From Nipponacmea schrenckii (lineage: Eukaryota > Mollusca > Gastropoda > Lottiidae), in the NCBI GenBank assembly GCA_030562195.1, contig JAUJPP010000007.1, positions 496,001 through 560,000 of the forward strand: a stretch of DNA of 64,000 bases, written 5' to 3'. This document shows, piece after piece, positions 46,775 to 58,690 of this stretch (its first letter is position 1; each line of letters starts with the position of its first letter). Under the pieces are notes generated by a model that did no database searches, was not told the DNA's origin, and saw nothing but the letters and a program-made list of their open reading frames with translations. Position numbers and translations under genes: made by a program.

Positions 46775-47935
46775 ATGGTTAAGTTGAAATCGCCACTGCC
46801 AAATAAAGAGGAGTTATTGAGTATGCAAAAAATATTTAAGGATTATTTCGTGTCTGAATCATTAAAGAAGAAACGAAAGTATGAAACTAGGATGGAAACA
46901 GTTTTTTCCAGTAGTGGTTATTCAGATAGTGTAGATTTTCTAGCTTTAGGTCAATCTAGAAGGGAAGTTACTCTAGCAGCATTGAAAAAATTTCGATTTT
47001 CCAATTTTCAACGAAATTTGCCACAAATCTTTCGATATGTTTATGATATTGTAAAGTGTTATAAGGCAGCAAATATTTTACATAAACTGGAAGGGATAGA
47101 AGAAAGTGAAATTGAAAACACTTTGTTTGAGGTTGCCAAAGAACTGTCCATAGCCTATGAATATCAGATTAGCATGTTAGCTCATTCTACAGATATACTG
47201 CATCTGGCCAAATATGCAGTGGTGTGTATGATATATTATTTAAAAAGTAAAGATAGTATATTTAGTTATTCCGATATTATCAAAGGAATTGTAGATCATA
47301 CCACCTGTTTTAAAGAACAAGATGTAGATGTGTCAACACGAATGATTTCTAGTGGTATAACTGTCAAATGGAAGATATCAGATATTTTCCTTTTGCCTGG
47401 TTTAAGAGTACCAGTACAAGATACTAGACCACCAGAAAACCTAACAGGAAGTAGCGAAGTTGATCCCTTGTTACCCTACTATAAACTTTCTGTTAAAGAT
47501 GCTCAACATTATCACAGTCTCATATCATATCATTTCCCTTGTGGACCAACTAACAAAGAGCTCAAAAAGTCCAAGAAGAATAAGAACACATGTAAAGAAG
47601 ATTTTCCAGTGAAAGAGATAGTTATTGTAGAAGATCAGCGTACGCCAGGTGCCAGTGAAGTTGGTGAAGAGGTTAATATGATAAATGTGACATTTCGATT
47701 TTTCTGTTGTTTCTCACCGTATGGGTGTGCGTGTGATTTTCAGTTATATGGATACAGAGCCCCAATTCATGTGTGGAATTCAACAGAAAATCGCTATGAA
47801 ATGATATCTCGCGATTCCATCACTACGCAACATCCAGATAAATGTGAGATTCCGCTTGATGTTGGTTTACATCAGAGTTATATGCCGAAATCTGGTTGCC
47901 AACATCTATTACAAATATCAAATCCTGCCATCTAG
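46775..47935 (+). CDS. Unrecognised 386-residue protein, single coding exon
   Basis: This is the longest uninterrupted ORF in the window, 386 codons with an ATG in good context (AAGATGG). I do not recognise the family. Residues 1-40 are Lys-rich with KKKRKYETR. Residues 60-230 look mostly helical and globular (AALKKFRFSNFQRNLPQIFR, YVYDIVKCYKAANILHKLEG). A Lys-rich linker lies around 262-277 (KKSKKNKNTCKED). The last ~100 residues look beta-rich, with a Cys cluster FRFFCCFSPYGCACDF. There is no signal peptide, membrane span, or reverse transcriptase, integrase or transposase motif. The neighbours do not explain it. It could be a lineage-specific gene, a fast-evolving member of a known family, or a retrocopy; the lack of introns is unusual beside intron-rich neighbours. 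Confidence 0.75.
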   Translation: MVKLKSPLPNKEELLSMQKIFKDYFVSESLKKKRKYETRMETVFSSSGYSDSVDFLALGQSRREVTLAALKKFRFSNFQRNLPQIFRYVYDIVKCYKAANILHKLEGIEESEIENTLFEVAKELSIAYEYQISMLAHSTDILHLAKYAVVCMIYYLKSKDSIFSYSDIIKGIVDHTTCFKEQDVDVSTRMISSGITVKWKISDIFLLPGLRVPVQDTRPPENLTGSSEVDPLLPYYKLSVKDAQHYHSLISYHFPCGPTNKELKKSKKNKNTCKEDFPVKEIVIVEDQRTPGASEVGEEVNMINVTFRFFCCFSPYGCACDFQLYGYRAPIHVWNSTENRYEMISRDSITTQHPDKCEIPLDVGLHQSYMPKSGCQHLLQISNPAI

Positions 47936-48949
47936 TAATTGCAGATGTGCTAGATAAAGATAACCATCCAAAAGGTATTCTCTTTTATTCAGACTAATTA
48001 AATGGTGTTTAATTCAGTAATTAAGGATATTCATGTTTATCCGGGTTCTGTTACCTTCGTTTAATCTATTTTCAATGGTATACAGGGTAAAGTAAAAGAG
48101 GGTTATACCAGTCCCTCACCCGAAGGTTAAAATCTATAATGGGATAATTATATAGGCAAATTAGATTATTCACATTAAGGTACAGATTAATCCTATTGAA
48201 AATCAGATAAATCTGAAAATATTTAGTATTAGTTATTGGCCTTGATTTTGAAAACGTGTTCAATTTTTGACTCAAAAACACTTTAGAGGGCACAATTCTT
48301 GACCAATTTTGAAGAAACTCGTGAAAATTGATATCACCCAAAAATTAAAAATATAGTAATATATGTATATTTAATATGAATTATGGCCCTTTTTTCTTTA
48401 AAAAAAAGCGTTCGATTTTTAGCTAGTAAACACTCTACAATGCACAATTTTTTACTGATGTTGATGAATAGGCTGAAATTTGCTATTTTCACCCAAGAAT
48501 GAACCCAAATGATAATTAAAAATGCTGAAATTCTCCACATAACCGATTGACTTTATTGCGAATAGACCAAATTGCGAACAATTTTATCTCATTTTTGCTT
48601 CAGGCTTATATAAAGAATTGACGGATTAGTCCAGCCATCGTGGTGGTAGGTGGTGGTAATTGACGAGTTAACGTTTGCTTCCAGCAATTGCTGATATTGC
48701 TAACTAGGTAGTTGCACTTTGGTGGTCGTTGGTAGTGGATTTTGTCCAGCCATCAAAATGTGTAACCTTTTATACCTATTTTTGAAGGAATCTGGATGAG
48801 CAAACGTGTTTGACTTTACATATCATCTGTAACTCATGATTATGTATTTGAATATAAAAAATATTGGTTTTCACATAGTGTTTTCATTGGTCTTCAATAT
48901 GCACACATTAAGTGTATATTACTCTGGGCTAAATTCTATTGCAAGTGAG

Positions 48950-50400
48950 TTGGCGTCGACAATGTATGTCCGCCCGTCCGTGCTCGTAAATAAGTAAAAG
49001 ACACACTCCTGGTGGATTTCGATGCACATGGGAGTGCTTGGAAAATCATATATGACCTATATTCGAAAAATATTTAATGAGTAATTGCCCGGGTTTTTTT
49101 TGCCTTTTTTATGAAACCTAGTGTGAGTATTTGTAATCACCTATTGCAAGATCTTAAATATCGAGAAACATGATATTAGACATTGCCCTTGTAAGTGAAC
49201 ACTCTAGAAGGCAGAAGGTAGAATCTCAACCAAAGGGTGCCTTCAGGCCTATGAACACTCCAAAATTACAATATAACGGTATTTCTATGACAACTTCGAA
49301 ACTGTCCAGTCCGAGAAAAATAATCTCCATGGCCAATTTTTTAACAGTATACAGTGATGGTGGTGGGGCAGACCTATGAATATATCAAAAATTCCAATAG
49401 AATGGTATTTTCATGCCAAACTAAGTTACTGGCCGGTCAGAGATGAAGACGCTTCATAGGTAATGTTTGATGATGGCGGGGCATGATTTTTGACGAAATT
49501 GACAGAATCTAAATCACAGGGTGCCTTTAAGCCTGGGATTATCCAAATAATTAAAATATTATAAAGACTCTTCACGGCCAATTTTTGAACAGTCCACAGT
49601 GAATGTGGTGCGGCATAAGTTTTGATGGAATTGGCAAAATTTCGATCACATAGTGCCTTCGGCCTGTGAATATCCCACAAATTCCAATATAATGATATTT
49701 TCATGCAAAACTTAATTACTGGCCAAACAGATATGAAGACCCATCTTGGCCAATTTTTAAAAAATGGCCAATTTCACATTTAGCGGAATCCCTATCACAT
49801 GAACCACTTCAGACCTTTGAATATATCAAAACTGACAAAATAATGGTATTTTCATGCCAAACTTAGTTACTGGCCAATCAGAGATGAAGACTTTTCATGG
49901 CTAATGTTTGAAAAATGGCCATATTTTCCAGTCCACTAAGATGGTTGCGGGGCAGATACTTTGAAGGAATTGACAGAATCCCAACCACGTACATGATGCC
50001 TTCGAATTTGACGATTTTTTTCGATGAACTGGTTTTTAGTTATTGCCCTTGACTTAGTCAAATCAGGTCAAAATTTTATGGTGAATGCAATAGAAGCTAC
50101 AATTTTCAATGTTGTTTGACGAAACTTTTTTTTTTTTAGTTATTGTCCTTGACTTAAATTGTGGGTGCAATAGCAATTTTCACTGGATTTTGATGAAACA
50201 TATTTTGACCATTGGAATTTATAAGGCGGCAATTTCGATAAACGTTTTTTTAGTTATTACCTTTGACTTTGTAAGAACGCATCAAAATTTGTGTGGTGGG
50301 TGCAATAGAAGCCACAATTGTCAATGGATTTTGATGAAACTTGGTGTGAGCTGACTCGTTGATAATTGATAACAATTTTCAATGAAAGGTTCTGCCAGTT
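48950..50400. repeat. Array of diverged dispersed repeats
   Basis: Three parts. First, a GTCC-rich head near 48965 (tgtccgcccgtccgtgctcg). Second, about five diverged tandem monomers of roughly 150 bp between 49250 and 50000, each carrying versions of ggtattttcatgccaaactt, agttactggcc, agatgaagac and ggccaatttttgaacagtcc. Third, at 50005-50360, four diverged monomers with ttttagttattgcccttgac and gcaatagaagctacaatttt, shared with the copies at 29.86 kb and 10.34 kb. No ORF of interest. Confidence 0.7.
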
Positions 50401-51569
50401 GGTGTATACAAGGTATCAATGAGCAAACACTCTGTTTTCGAATCATTTAGTTTCAGCATATCATGTCATCCATGATTTATTGCCATCGAAGCATAGCTGC
50501 ATTTGAGTGAAATCTACAGGTATTCAGATTTTGTGTCATCGTTATATACCAGTGTCTAGAAATCCTATGCTTATCAATCAACTGACCCAACTGTTTTGTG
50601 CATATGTGATACAAACAAAACTGGACCCAGAACTGAACCCCGTGGAAATCCACAATAAAGGCTGACATTTCCGTGTATAACTGCTGATTGGAAACTGAGA
50701 ATCATCCATTCCTATAGTCCAAATTGATTTTGAAGTGTGTGAAGAAGCTTATCATGGTCTTTAGTGTCTAATGCCAAAGGAGAGGCCCAGGAGTACTAAT
50801 TACACATTACCCCTGTTTACTGAGCACCGAAAATCATTCGCCGCTCGCGAAAGTGGCATTTCCATATAATACTCTAAGATGGTTGATAGGCCTTTTGAAA
50901 ATTGTCCATGAGACTATTTTCGTCGAGATAATCTACAATACATGTTAACACTGCATTTTCGAGGATCTTTGACTAAAAGGGTAGAGTGCACAGTCCACCG
51001 TTCTAAGCAGCGTTTCGAACAACATGCTGAAACGAGTAACCCTTAGGAGTGATCGCTGCAGTATTTGAGTGTAACATAGGTCATCGACTGGTGATAACTT
51101 TAATTGGAGAAAACGGGAACAATTTTTTTGCGGGTACCAGTCCTAGTTCAGCGTTCTCTTCGAAATATAATAAGATTCTGTATGAATGTATTTCCAAATT
51201 GTCATTTGTCTTGTTGCCAAAGTTTTTTTTATGAAGCAAAGTTGTTCGTTTGAATATTTAATCATGTTGGGATTAGTGACTATTGAATGTGATTTGCAGA
51301 AGTTCGACCACTGGGTTAAAACATGGAATGCGTTTTTATTTGTCCAGAAAGCAAAAAGATCAATCTATCCTACTTCATCGACTACATCATTTTTAAAATA
51401 TGAAAATCCATCGACTGCTTACCTTCACTGAAATATCGGCTCTCTAGGCAATCCTTAGAAAGTTATTTATTCTACCTCTCTTTAACTTTAATGACACCGT
51501 TTGGACAATTACTCATTTCGGGATGCTGAACGCCTCGAAAATCCAATGTACTTGACACATTTAGAAACT

Positions 51570-52060
51570 ATTTCAGGCCTACACATTTTACAAGATTCTA
51601 TATATATGAAACTGGTAAACTCTCATCTAAAAAAATGATACACAACCCAGCATCGCCATATCTGAATATATTTGTTCCCCGCTCAACTGGTGCCATTCAT
51701 ACTTACCAAACCCGTGTACTACAACCAACTTTCTGCCACCATACCCTTTTTCAAGAATCCTGCGGTCTTCCCTCCACGATTGGAATAATCTCCCTGAGAA
51801 TATCAAAGGGGCTACATCTACACCAGCCGCTTTTAACTTGGTGATCGAGCATAAAGGATAACTCATGGAATTAGAAACAATATGAGTGAACTCCACTCAC
51901 ACGTTTGCTTGACACCTAACTGATGATCCATCATGTCCATGTGGCCCCTCTTTCGAAAATGCTGAGCACTTTCTTTAATATCCTCGTAACCACACTCAAC
52001 AGTCTAAGACTCTTGATACTCTGCCCCATTCATCTTCAAGTTACTACCCGGGTCATTGTT
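51570..52060 (+). mobile_element. LINE 3' fragment (reverse transcriptase C-terminal region)
   Basis: Frame-shifted pieces of a LINE ORF2 C-terminus: SPYLNIFVPRSTG (about 51655), then DWNNLPENIKGATSTPAAFN with LVIEHKG (about 51778-51860), then DDPSCPCGPSFENAEHFL (about 51922-51975). The order (WNxLP, then a CPCG..E.AEHFL tail) is typical of CR1/Jockey/RTE-like elements. It looks like a different lineage from the copy at 40.7 kb because the CPCG tail is absent there. Non-functional. Confidence 0.8.
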
Positions 52061-52255
52061 CATGAATATATCAAACTAACACATCGTTTTTAACTATAGT
52101 AGTTTCATCAATGCCTTTGTTTTTTCACAGTTTTGAATTTTGAAGGACCTGACAGCTTGATGTCGGTTTGATTTACTGTGACTCTCAAAATTAATTCGTG
52201 TTTTCAGTAGATTCAGAGCAGTTTCTTAATTATTAATATTTATGCTATTTCAGTT

Positions 52256-52705
52256 CTATTGAAGCTAACATGATCTATTGTTGTTATATAGAGGCTAACC
52301 GGATCTATTGATCGTTATATTGAGGCTTAACTGATCCATTGCTCTTTTTTTAGACTTAACTGATGGTTCGTTTTATTCAGGCTTTCTGGATCCATTGAAA
52401 CTTAAATCGTGTATTACTCGTTTTGTTGGGGCTAAACCGATCCATTGTTCGTCTTGAGGCTGAAATATTGTTCGTTTTATTGAGGCTAAACTGATCAATT
52501 GTTCGATCTATAGTTGTCCTATTGAAACATACCTGATCTGTTGTCCGTCCTATTGAAACTTACCTGATCTATAGTTGTCCTATTGAAACATACTTGATCT
52601 ATTGTTCGTCCTATTGAAACATACCTGATCTATAGTTGTCCTTCTGAAACATACTTGATCTTTTGTTCGTCCTATTGAAACTTACCAGATCTACAGTTCG
52701 TCCCA
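52256..52705 (+). repeat. Minisatellite, ~25-36 bp diverged units
   Basis: Repeating phrases such as attgaaacatacctgatcta followed by tagttgtcct or ttgttcgtcct, with older units reading ttgaggctaaactgatcaat. Units at the right end are more alike than those at the left, so the array seems to have expanded rightwards. Confidence 0.8.
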
Positions 52706-54494
52706 AGAAGGTTCTATGTGTGTATTTACTATTTGCAAATTTTGAATAAATATTGTTAAATGAATTAGTATGGGGTGGGGTCTGACATTAGCCTCTATCG
52801 TTTACTGAAGGCTATTTGCCCATGTTCGATTTGAAAAAAAAGGGAATTGATAGGTTGCCTTTTCTAAAACTGGAATATAATATCAAAATTGGGAGCACAT
52901 GTTGGTCACAGATCTAAAGAACTTCTACTCCAGGACACTGCAATGGGTTTTACTAAAAATAGGGATAATACTTCAAAATCGATTTTCTCGAATGATTGAT
53001 AGAAATTCGAATTCCTGTTCCTGAAATTAGTCGCAGGAAATGACTTCGTTTGCAACAAAGATAATATATTTCTAGTGTCAAAATTAGCCGACTTATGGGT
53101 ATTTTAGTTGGGGTGTGGTCAGAAATCAGCCTAGATACGGATATATAGGGTTTAGCTGCACAGGATGAGGTGAAAAAAAACTTGGACAGACTGTCGTTCG
53201 TAAAGTATCAGAGTTTACTTCCATTACCATTTGAAATCTCATAACACAGCTTCCAGAGACGAAATAATTGCCTGCAATAGCTACCAGAGATTTTTTGTGA
53301 AAGTTTATTCGTAAAAATATTAAATTGTATACACCACGCTAAAGCGTCGGATAAAGTCGAACAGAAGCGTTATAAAAACATGTAGTTCCAATTATTGTTT
53401 ATTTTATCTCGAGTGTACTGCGCGCTCTTGTATGATTGTACCCATAATATCAAACAAGTTTCTTTGATCGAATGCAAACTAATATAGCAGTAACCACATT
53501 ATTCTGCTACTGGTTTTGTTAACTCTGCTACATATATTTATCTGGTACTTGTTATCAGCCACCATGAGAGTAAAGATAACTTCACTTGTCATTAAGCTTA
53601 TCGCAATTTATGGGTTTTAACGTTAATATTTTATTGGAACGGGAAAGATGTCAATGGTAGCTAAGATAAGCACGAAGATAAAGTAATGACTGTCGAATAC
53701 GAAGGTGCGGAATTGAATATAAAATATTGAATAAAAAGATGGAATTAAGAATAGAAACTATAATTGAGAAAGTTGAAGATTGTCAAGATGTGGCTGGAAT
53801 AATCGAATAGAAAAGATAATGTAATAAACTAGAAAGTAATATAATTATACACTATGTAATCTGGTTCCTATCACTCTTACTACGACCACGCAATCTATTA
53901 ATCCTTCTATTCCAACCCCAGTAATTGGAATCTTTACACTCTCCTCAAACCGAAATAGATCGAAGAAAATTAATTCCCCAGAATTTAAATCTAGACTCTA
54001 AATTCTTCGCACATCTTGTATTTTATTCCGCCGTCTGTTCCACTGATTATTGTTTTTCCAAAGGATGGTAAAGATAAAATACCAATAAGAAAATCAGGAA
54101 ATGAACCTTTGGCCGTTTATAGCTTCAAGGGTATTTTTTATATTATTTTTCTTGGAGGGAGGGGCATTAATTAGGCACTTTGTAGTTTTATTCAGTTACT
54201 GTAGTCAATATTCTCTGACATGAAAAAATTAAAACGAAACCGTAAATAAATCACAAGTATGAGCATTTACAAGGGGAAGGGAGGTAATGATATCCATCAA
54301 GGATCCTAAAAGGGTTAACAAAAGATTGAAAAATGGCCATTCAGTAAGTGTGAACCAAACGGAAATGTTGAAAGTAATACGTCATATGTCATATTCTAGA
54401 AGTATCCATCCATAATATTGTCACAGTTGCCGCAAAATTTGGCTGCTATTCATAACTGTGATATTTTGCTAGCTGAACTTAAGTTAATTACACA
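52706..54494. other. Spacer, nothing recognised
   Basis: No protein-like ORF, RNA gene or clear repeat was seen on either strand in this stretch. Confidence 0.4.
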
Positions 54495-54644
54495 CTTGCA
54501 CTCTACGTTAAAGGTCCGCGGTTCGATCTCGGTACAGGTCAAGATAACAATTTTCAGTGCAAGTCTGAAAAGCTGACCTGGGAAAAAGCGTCTAGTCGTT
54601 CCGACGGGACAATAAGCCTAGGCCCCGCGTGCTTCAGGCTGTAG
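54495..54644 (+). mobile_element. SINE fragment, same family as the copy at 14.1 kb
   Basis: Shares the box B-like ggtccgcggttcgatctcgg, aaaaagcgtctagtcgtt, gggacaataagcctaggccc and gcttcaggctgta with the full-length copy. It lacks the part before box B and everything after gctgta, so both ends are truncated. Confidence 0.8.
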
Positions 54645-54663
54645 TATTGGAAAAGAGTATGCT

Positions 54664-55697
54664 ATTGTCGATGTATTGGAAACCAAGCCCCTCCAACCCC
54701 ATCACACATTCCCACTTCGCCCCCAAATTATTCCCATTTTGACCCCTCTCATTCTGTCCCTTCCCAATTCGCCACTTTCGATTTTCCCACCTCATTTCAC
54801 CCTTTTTATTTTGTCCCTAATTCCCATTTTGCCATTTCCAAATTTACCCCCTTCCCACTTCGCGCCTTGTTCTCACTTTGCCACTCTTCTATTTGGCCCC
54901 TTCCAAATTTGACCTTTCCCCAGATAGCCCCCTCCCCTTAATTCCTATTTCAAGCCTAAAACTAATATTTAATACACAAAAGTATTAGACACAAATTAGT
55001 TGACTTTTGAATGATATTCAATATATTGTCTAGATGTAGGTCATTGCAAATTTAGCCTACATAATATTTTAAGGCTCTCGAAATACGTTCATAATTGTAA
55101 GCAATTCTAGTTGACTTTGTTATCCATAAATATGCATTTGATAATTGAAAAACGCTTAATAAGTTGATTAACAGTATCTCGAAAATGGCTTAGTTTTATG
55201 AGTTTTCCAGATTTTAAGGGATTCTGTTACTTTATTACACCAGGTAAGTTCCCTGAAGAATATACACTCATATTGACCATTCTTGAGAACTAAAATTGTA
55301 TGTTCATGCTAAGACGCAGTATCCCATTAATACTAGTATTGTAATGAGCGCTTCCAATGCACCAGAGAAGTCACATTTCATTTTCGTTCCCCAGTTCCAT
55401 TGCAAGGAAACAGGTGACAGAACTTGGTCAGATACTCAGAACAAGCATAATTCCGTAATCTGCGAAGGGTGCGAAATCTGTAAGGAGCGAACTGGTAAGG
55501 GGCGAAATGGCAACAGGCAAAGTCGAAAAGGGAAATATAGGTAAGGGGCGAACTGAAAGAAAGATGAAATGGGAAAGGGGCAGAACGTGAAAGGGGCGAA
55601 CAGGGAAAGGGGTGACATTAAGAATTAGGGGCGAGATGGGAATAATTAGGAGCTAATTGGAAGGGGCGAACTGGGGAAAATATCATTTATCGACAAT
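54664..55697. mobile_element. Fold-back-like element with C-rich and G-rich arms
   Basis: The left arm (about 54690-54945) is a run of irregular units like cccttcccaattcgccactt. The right arm (about 55480-55680) is made of units like aaggggcgaactgggaaagg, i.e. the reverse complement type. The outermost bases also match in inverse orientation: attgtcgat at 54664-54672 and atcgacaat at 55689-55697. About 530 bp of unrelated sequence lies between the arms. Inverted arms built of tandem units are characteristic of fold-back elements; no transposase is present. Target duplications were not identified. Confidence 0.55.
55121..55312 (+). repeat. Dispersed segment with conserved splice donor, copy A
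   Basis: Shares gagttttccagattttaagg, gattctgttact, caccaggtaagtt and attcttgagaacta in the same order with the minus strand of 62846-63016. The common part includes a perfect CAG|GTAAGT donor (exon side ends at 55243). It lies inside the fold-back-like element. It may be a mobile segment or a duplicated non-coding exon. Confidence 0.75.
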
Positions 55698-56675
55698 TTT
55701 TTCTTCCTGACTTGTTTTGTACAGTATACTGTTGAAGTTAAAGTTATCGATTTATTATAAAATCTTAATGCACATCTAAAAACAAATTTGTGAAAGATTG
55801 TTGACATAATGTTTTTACTAAAACAAGTCGTGCTCTTTGCTTATAAACTAATTCAAACGGTCTACTGTTTAAGTTGCGCTAGTGCTTCTGCAAGATATCA
55901 CGTTCATGACAATATGGTTAATTTGGCATAACATTTTATGCATAAGTAAGTGTCGGAATTATCCCCCAAAGGTTGTAGATTTAAGGACTATGTTTCGGTC
56001 ACAATATTACTCACTTTGACAATGTCCTGTCAATTACGGACAGAAAGTTGTGGTCGGGACTATAAGCGTTTGTGAACAAAATAAAATACGCTTTAAGATA
56101 TATAAAACGATCATAAAATAATGAGTATCGATAATTCAATAATCAGTATATAGCATTTCATGAATATTTAGTGCAAGAACTATCCGCTAAAGGATCTAAG
56201 GTTTAAGAACTATACCCAGGTCGCTATGTAACTATAACTTTGCTTGTTACATTTTAAGGAAGTAAAGGACACATGATATATATTTTTTTGATATTTGTTT
56301 TTATGTTAATACTGGGTATAATCCTCGTTTTGAACACCTGACTTTCCGGTTTCGCATATTCCAGTCAACATTAATTTTTTTTTAGATTGCTTTAAGCTAG
56401 ATATAGTTAAAAAAAAATAGTTATAGTCAAGAACATGAATTTTGCTTATCAGTGTACCATCAAAATATACACACAATCGGTCCCTTTTATTGTTATTTTC
56501 AAAGGTATACAAAGTGACACATTTCTCAAGTATTCGTATTCTAAAATTCCCTAGGATAGAATAAATGGTTTTTGACTGTACCTAAATAAGCAAAATATAT
56601 ATTTCCGGACTATAATAGCAGTATACCCCTACTTCAATTCATAAATAAATACAAAAATAAAGAGTATCAGCGTAA
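55698..56675. other. 3' flank of the fucosyltransferase gene
   Basis: No coding sequence was recognised. On the minus strand AATAAA (TTTATT on the plus strand, near 56486) lies about 190 bases after the fucosyltransferase stop and could be its polyadenylation signal. Confidence 0.4.
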
Positions 56676-57650
56676 TCATAACATTCCAACCCAATGTGAC
56701 GGATAATAGTCGGATTTCTTATATTGCTTATCAAGCCACGAATCATTTTTAGGAAAATTTTTAAAATAAACTGTCTTTCCTCCAGCTAGCCAGGCACCCC
56801 ACCATCCAAACGTACCACTAGTCACTATATTATGATCACACAATGACAATACAGCCAGATCCACGACGTGCGATCCCCGTACAATTTTTACATCTGGCTT
56901 TTGCAAATATTTCTTACACCAATTCAAATCATCAGACACAACAACAAATCTCACAGAGCCAAGGTTTTGTCTAAAATACTCCATAGAGCGGTTTATATAT
57001 CCTATATCAGCTACGTTATAGCCTCGTTTTTTTTGACGTATAGAATTCATGTCTCCTCGTCTTACGTGAACACCTACCAATGGTTTATCTCTAGGAGGAA
57101 GTAGCTGTTGTGCCTCTTTTATAATGTGTGGAAGGAATCGAAACTCTTTTTTCAAAGTCTGCGTGGCATTTACAAAGTATTTCCATGACTGAAAATAGCC
57201 ATTTAAGGTCCAATTGTAATGAGTTGAAATATTTAAAATTCGTGTATCATAGATTCCTGCAGCCTTTTCTGAAAATTTTCCGGAATTGTTAAGCTTTTTA
57301 AGAACTCGTATTGAGCTATTGAAAATAGAGGTTATACTAGCAATGTGGCGGTCAGCTACTGGCGTGAAGTGATGCGTGTCTGCTATTCCTATTAGTGATG
57401 CTAGACGGAACAGTTCATTTCCAAGACGACCGGAGTCGAAATTTGCAAGAATATAATGTTCTTTTAAGAAAGGATGGGGTGTTGGCGGCAAATTCGTTGG
57501 TTTGGACGAGGGTGGCTGAACAAAAAGTTTAGCACTATCGAAACGTGGAAAACTAAAATTATCTTCCATTCTTAAAAATATTGTTAACCAGAAAATAAAC
57601 CATAAGAGAATAAAGAGCTTTCCTCTCAACTTTCTATAATGACGATACAT
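56676..57650 (-). CDS. GT11 alpha-1,2-fucosyltransferase, type II membrane protein
   Basis: A single coding exon of 324 residues. Seen: a short basic N-terminus (MYRHYRKLRGK), a signal anchor at about 11-26 (KLFILLWFIFWLTIFL), a Pro-rich stem, then the GT11 fold with ANFDSGRLGNELFRLAS at 70-85, the hallmark HVRRGD at 195-200, RFVVVSDDLNWC at 234-245 and TSGTFGWWGAWLAGG at 277-291, plus several N-glycosylation sequons. Enzymes of this family (FUT1/FUT2 in vertebrates) transfer fucose from GDP-fucose in alpha-1,2 linkage to galactose in the Golgi. The key motifs are intact. The start chosen is the Met just before the basic and hydrophobic anchor; the exon begins at 57716 after an acceptor (TTTTTCAG), and no in-frame stop separates it from the Met, so an N-terminal extension from an upstream exon is possible. 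No symbol is given because invertebrates have many paralogues. Confidence 0.92.
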   Translation of the reverse strand: MYRHYRKLRGKLFILLWFIFWLTIFLRMEDNFSFPRFDSAKLFVQPPSSKPTNLPPTPHPFLKEHYILANFDSGRLGNELFRLASLIGIADTHHFTPVADRHIASITSIFNSSIRVLKKLNNSGKFSEKAAGIYDTRILNISTHYNWTLNGYFQSWKYFVNATQTLKKEFRFLPHIIKEAQQLLPPRDKPLVGVHVRRGDMNSIRQKKRGYNVADIGYINRSMEYFRQNLGSVRFVVVSDDLNWCKKYLQKPDVKIVRGSHVVDLAVLSLCDHNIVTSGTFGWWGAWLAGGKTVYFKNFPKNDSWLDKQYKKSDYYPSHWVGML

Positions 57651-57840
57651 AGCAATTGTAAAACACACATTCTGTCTCGCAGCATCGTTGATTTTTATAC
57701 CGGAGGTAGCAACATCCTGAAAAAGGCAAATACGAAGACATAAATAAATAACAACATTATTGCTACACGTATTTATCATTTTTGGATAATAGTAAACAAA
57801 AAGAAGATTATGTTTAAAACAATGTTGTAGATAATGTCAG

Positions 57841-58690
57841 AAAAATAATAATCCAAAAACATCAACAAGATGGTGTTTAAAAAATAATAATCCAAAAACA
57901 TCAACAAGATGGTGTTTAAAAAAAGAATAAGCCAAAAACATCAACAAGATGGTGTTTAAAAAAAGAATAATCCAAAAACATCAACAAGATGGTGTTTAAA
58001 AAAGAATAATCCAAAAACATCAACAAGATGGTGTTTAAAAAAAGAATAAGCCAAAAACATCAACAAGATGGTGTTTAAAAAAAGAATAAGCCAAAAACAT
58101 CAACAAGATGGTGTTTAAAAAAAAAGAATAATCCAAAAACATCAACAAGATGGTGTTTAAAAAAAGAATAAGCCAAAAACATCAACAAGATGGTGTTTAA
58201 AAAAAGAATAATCCAAAAACATCAACAAGATGGTGTTTAAAAAAAGAATAAGCCAAAAACATCAACAAGATGGTGTTTAAAAAAAGAATAAGCCAAAAAA
58301 TGAACAAGATGGTGTTTAAAAAAAGAATAAGCCAAAAACATCAACAAGATGGTGTTTAAAAAAAGAATAATCCAAAAACATCAACAAGATGGTGTTTAAA
58401 AAAAGAATAATCCAAAAACATCAACAAGATGGTGTTTAAAAAAAGAATAATCCAAAAACATCAACAAGATGGTGTTTAAAAAAAGAATAACCAAAAACAT
58501 CAACAAGATGGTGTTTAGAATAACAAAAAATCACAAATGATATTTAAAATCAAAACCAAACATCAACAAGATGGTGTTTAAAAAAAGAATAATCCAAAAA
58601 CATCAACAAGATGGTGTTTAAAAAAAGAATAATCCAAAAACATTAACAAGATGGTGTTTAAAAAAAGAATAATCCAAAAAACGTCAACAA
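57841..58690 (+). repeat. 40-bp minisatellite, about 20 copies
   Basis: The unit is exactly 40 bp in the core (for example 57901 to 57941) and reads ccaaaaacatcaacaagatg followed by gtgtttaaaaaaagaataa. Variation is mostly G/T in the aagcc/aatcc position and the length of the A run. Units lacking regular spacing variation and without unique spacers rule out a CRISPR. It lies 125 bases upstream of the exon carrying the fucosyltransferase start. Confidence 0.95.

Noticed and set aside
46775..47935. Transposon ORF
   Set aside because: Considered because it lacks introns, but no reverse transcriptase, integrase, DDE or zinc-finger motif is visible and no flanking repeats were found.
54676..54912. 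78-codon Pro/Phe/Leu-rich ORF
   Set aside because: It is the translation of the C-rich repeat arm.
57841..58690. CRISPR-like array
   Set aside because: Units are contiguous 40-bp tandem copies without unique spacers, and the genome is eukaryotic.
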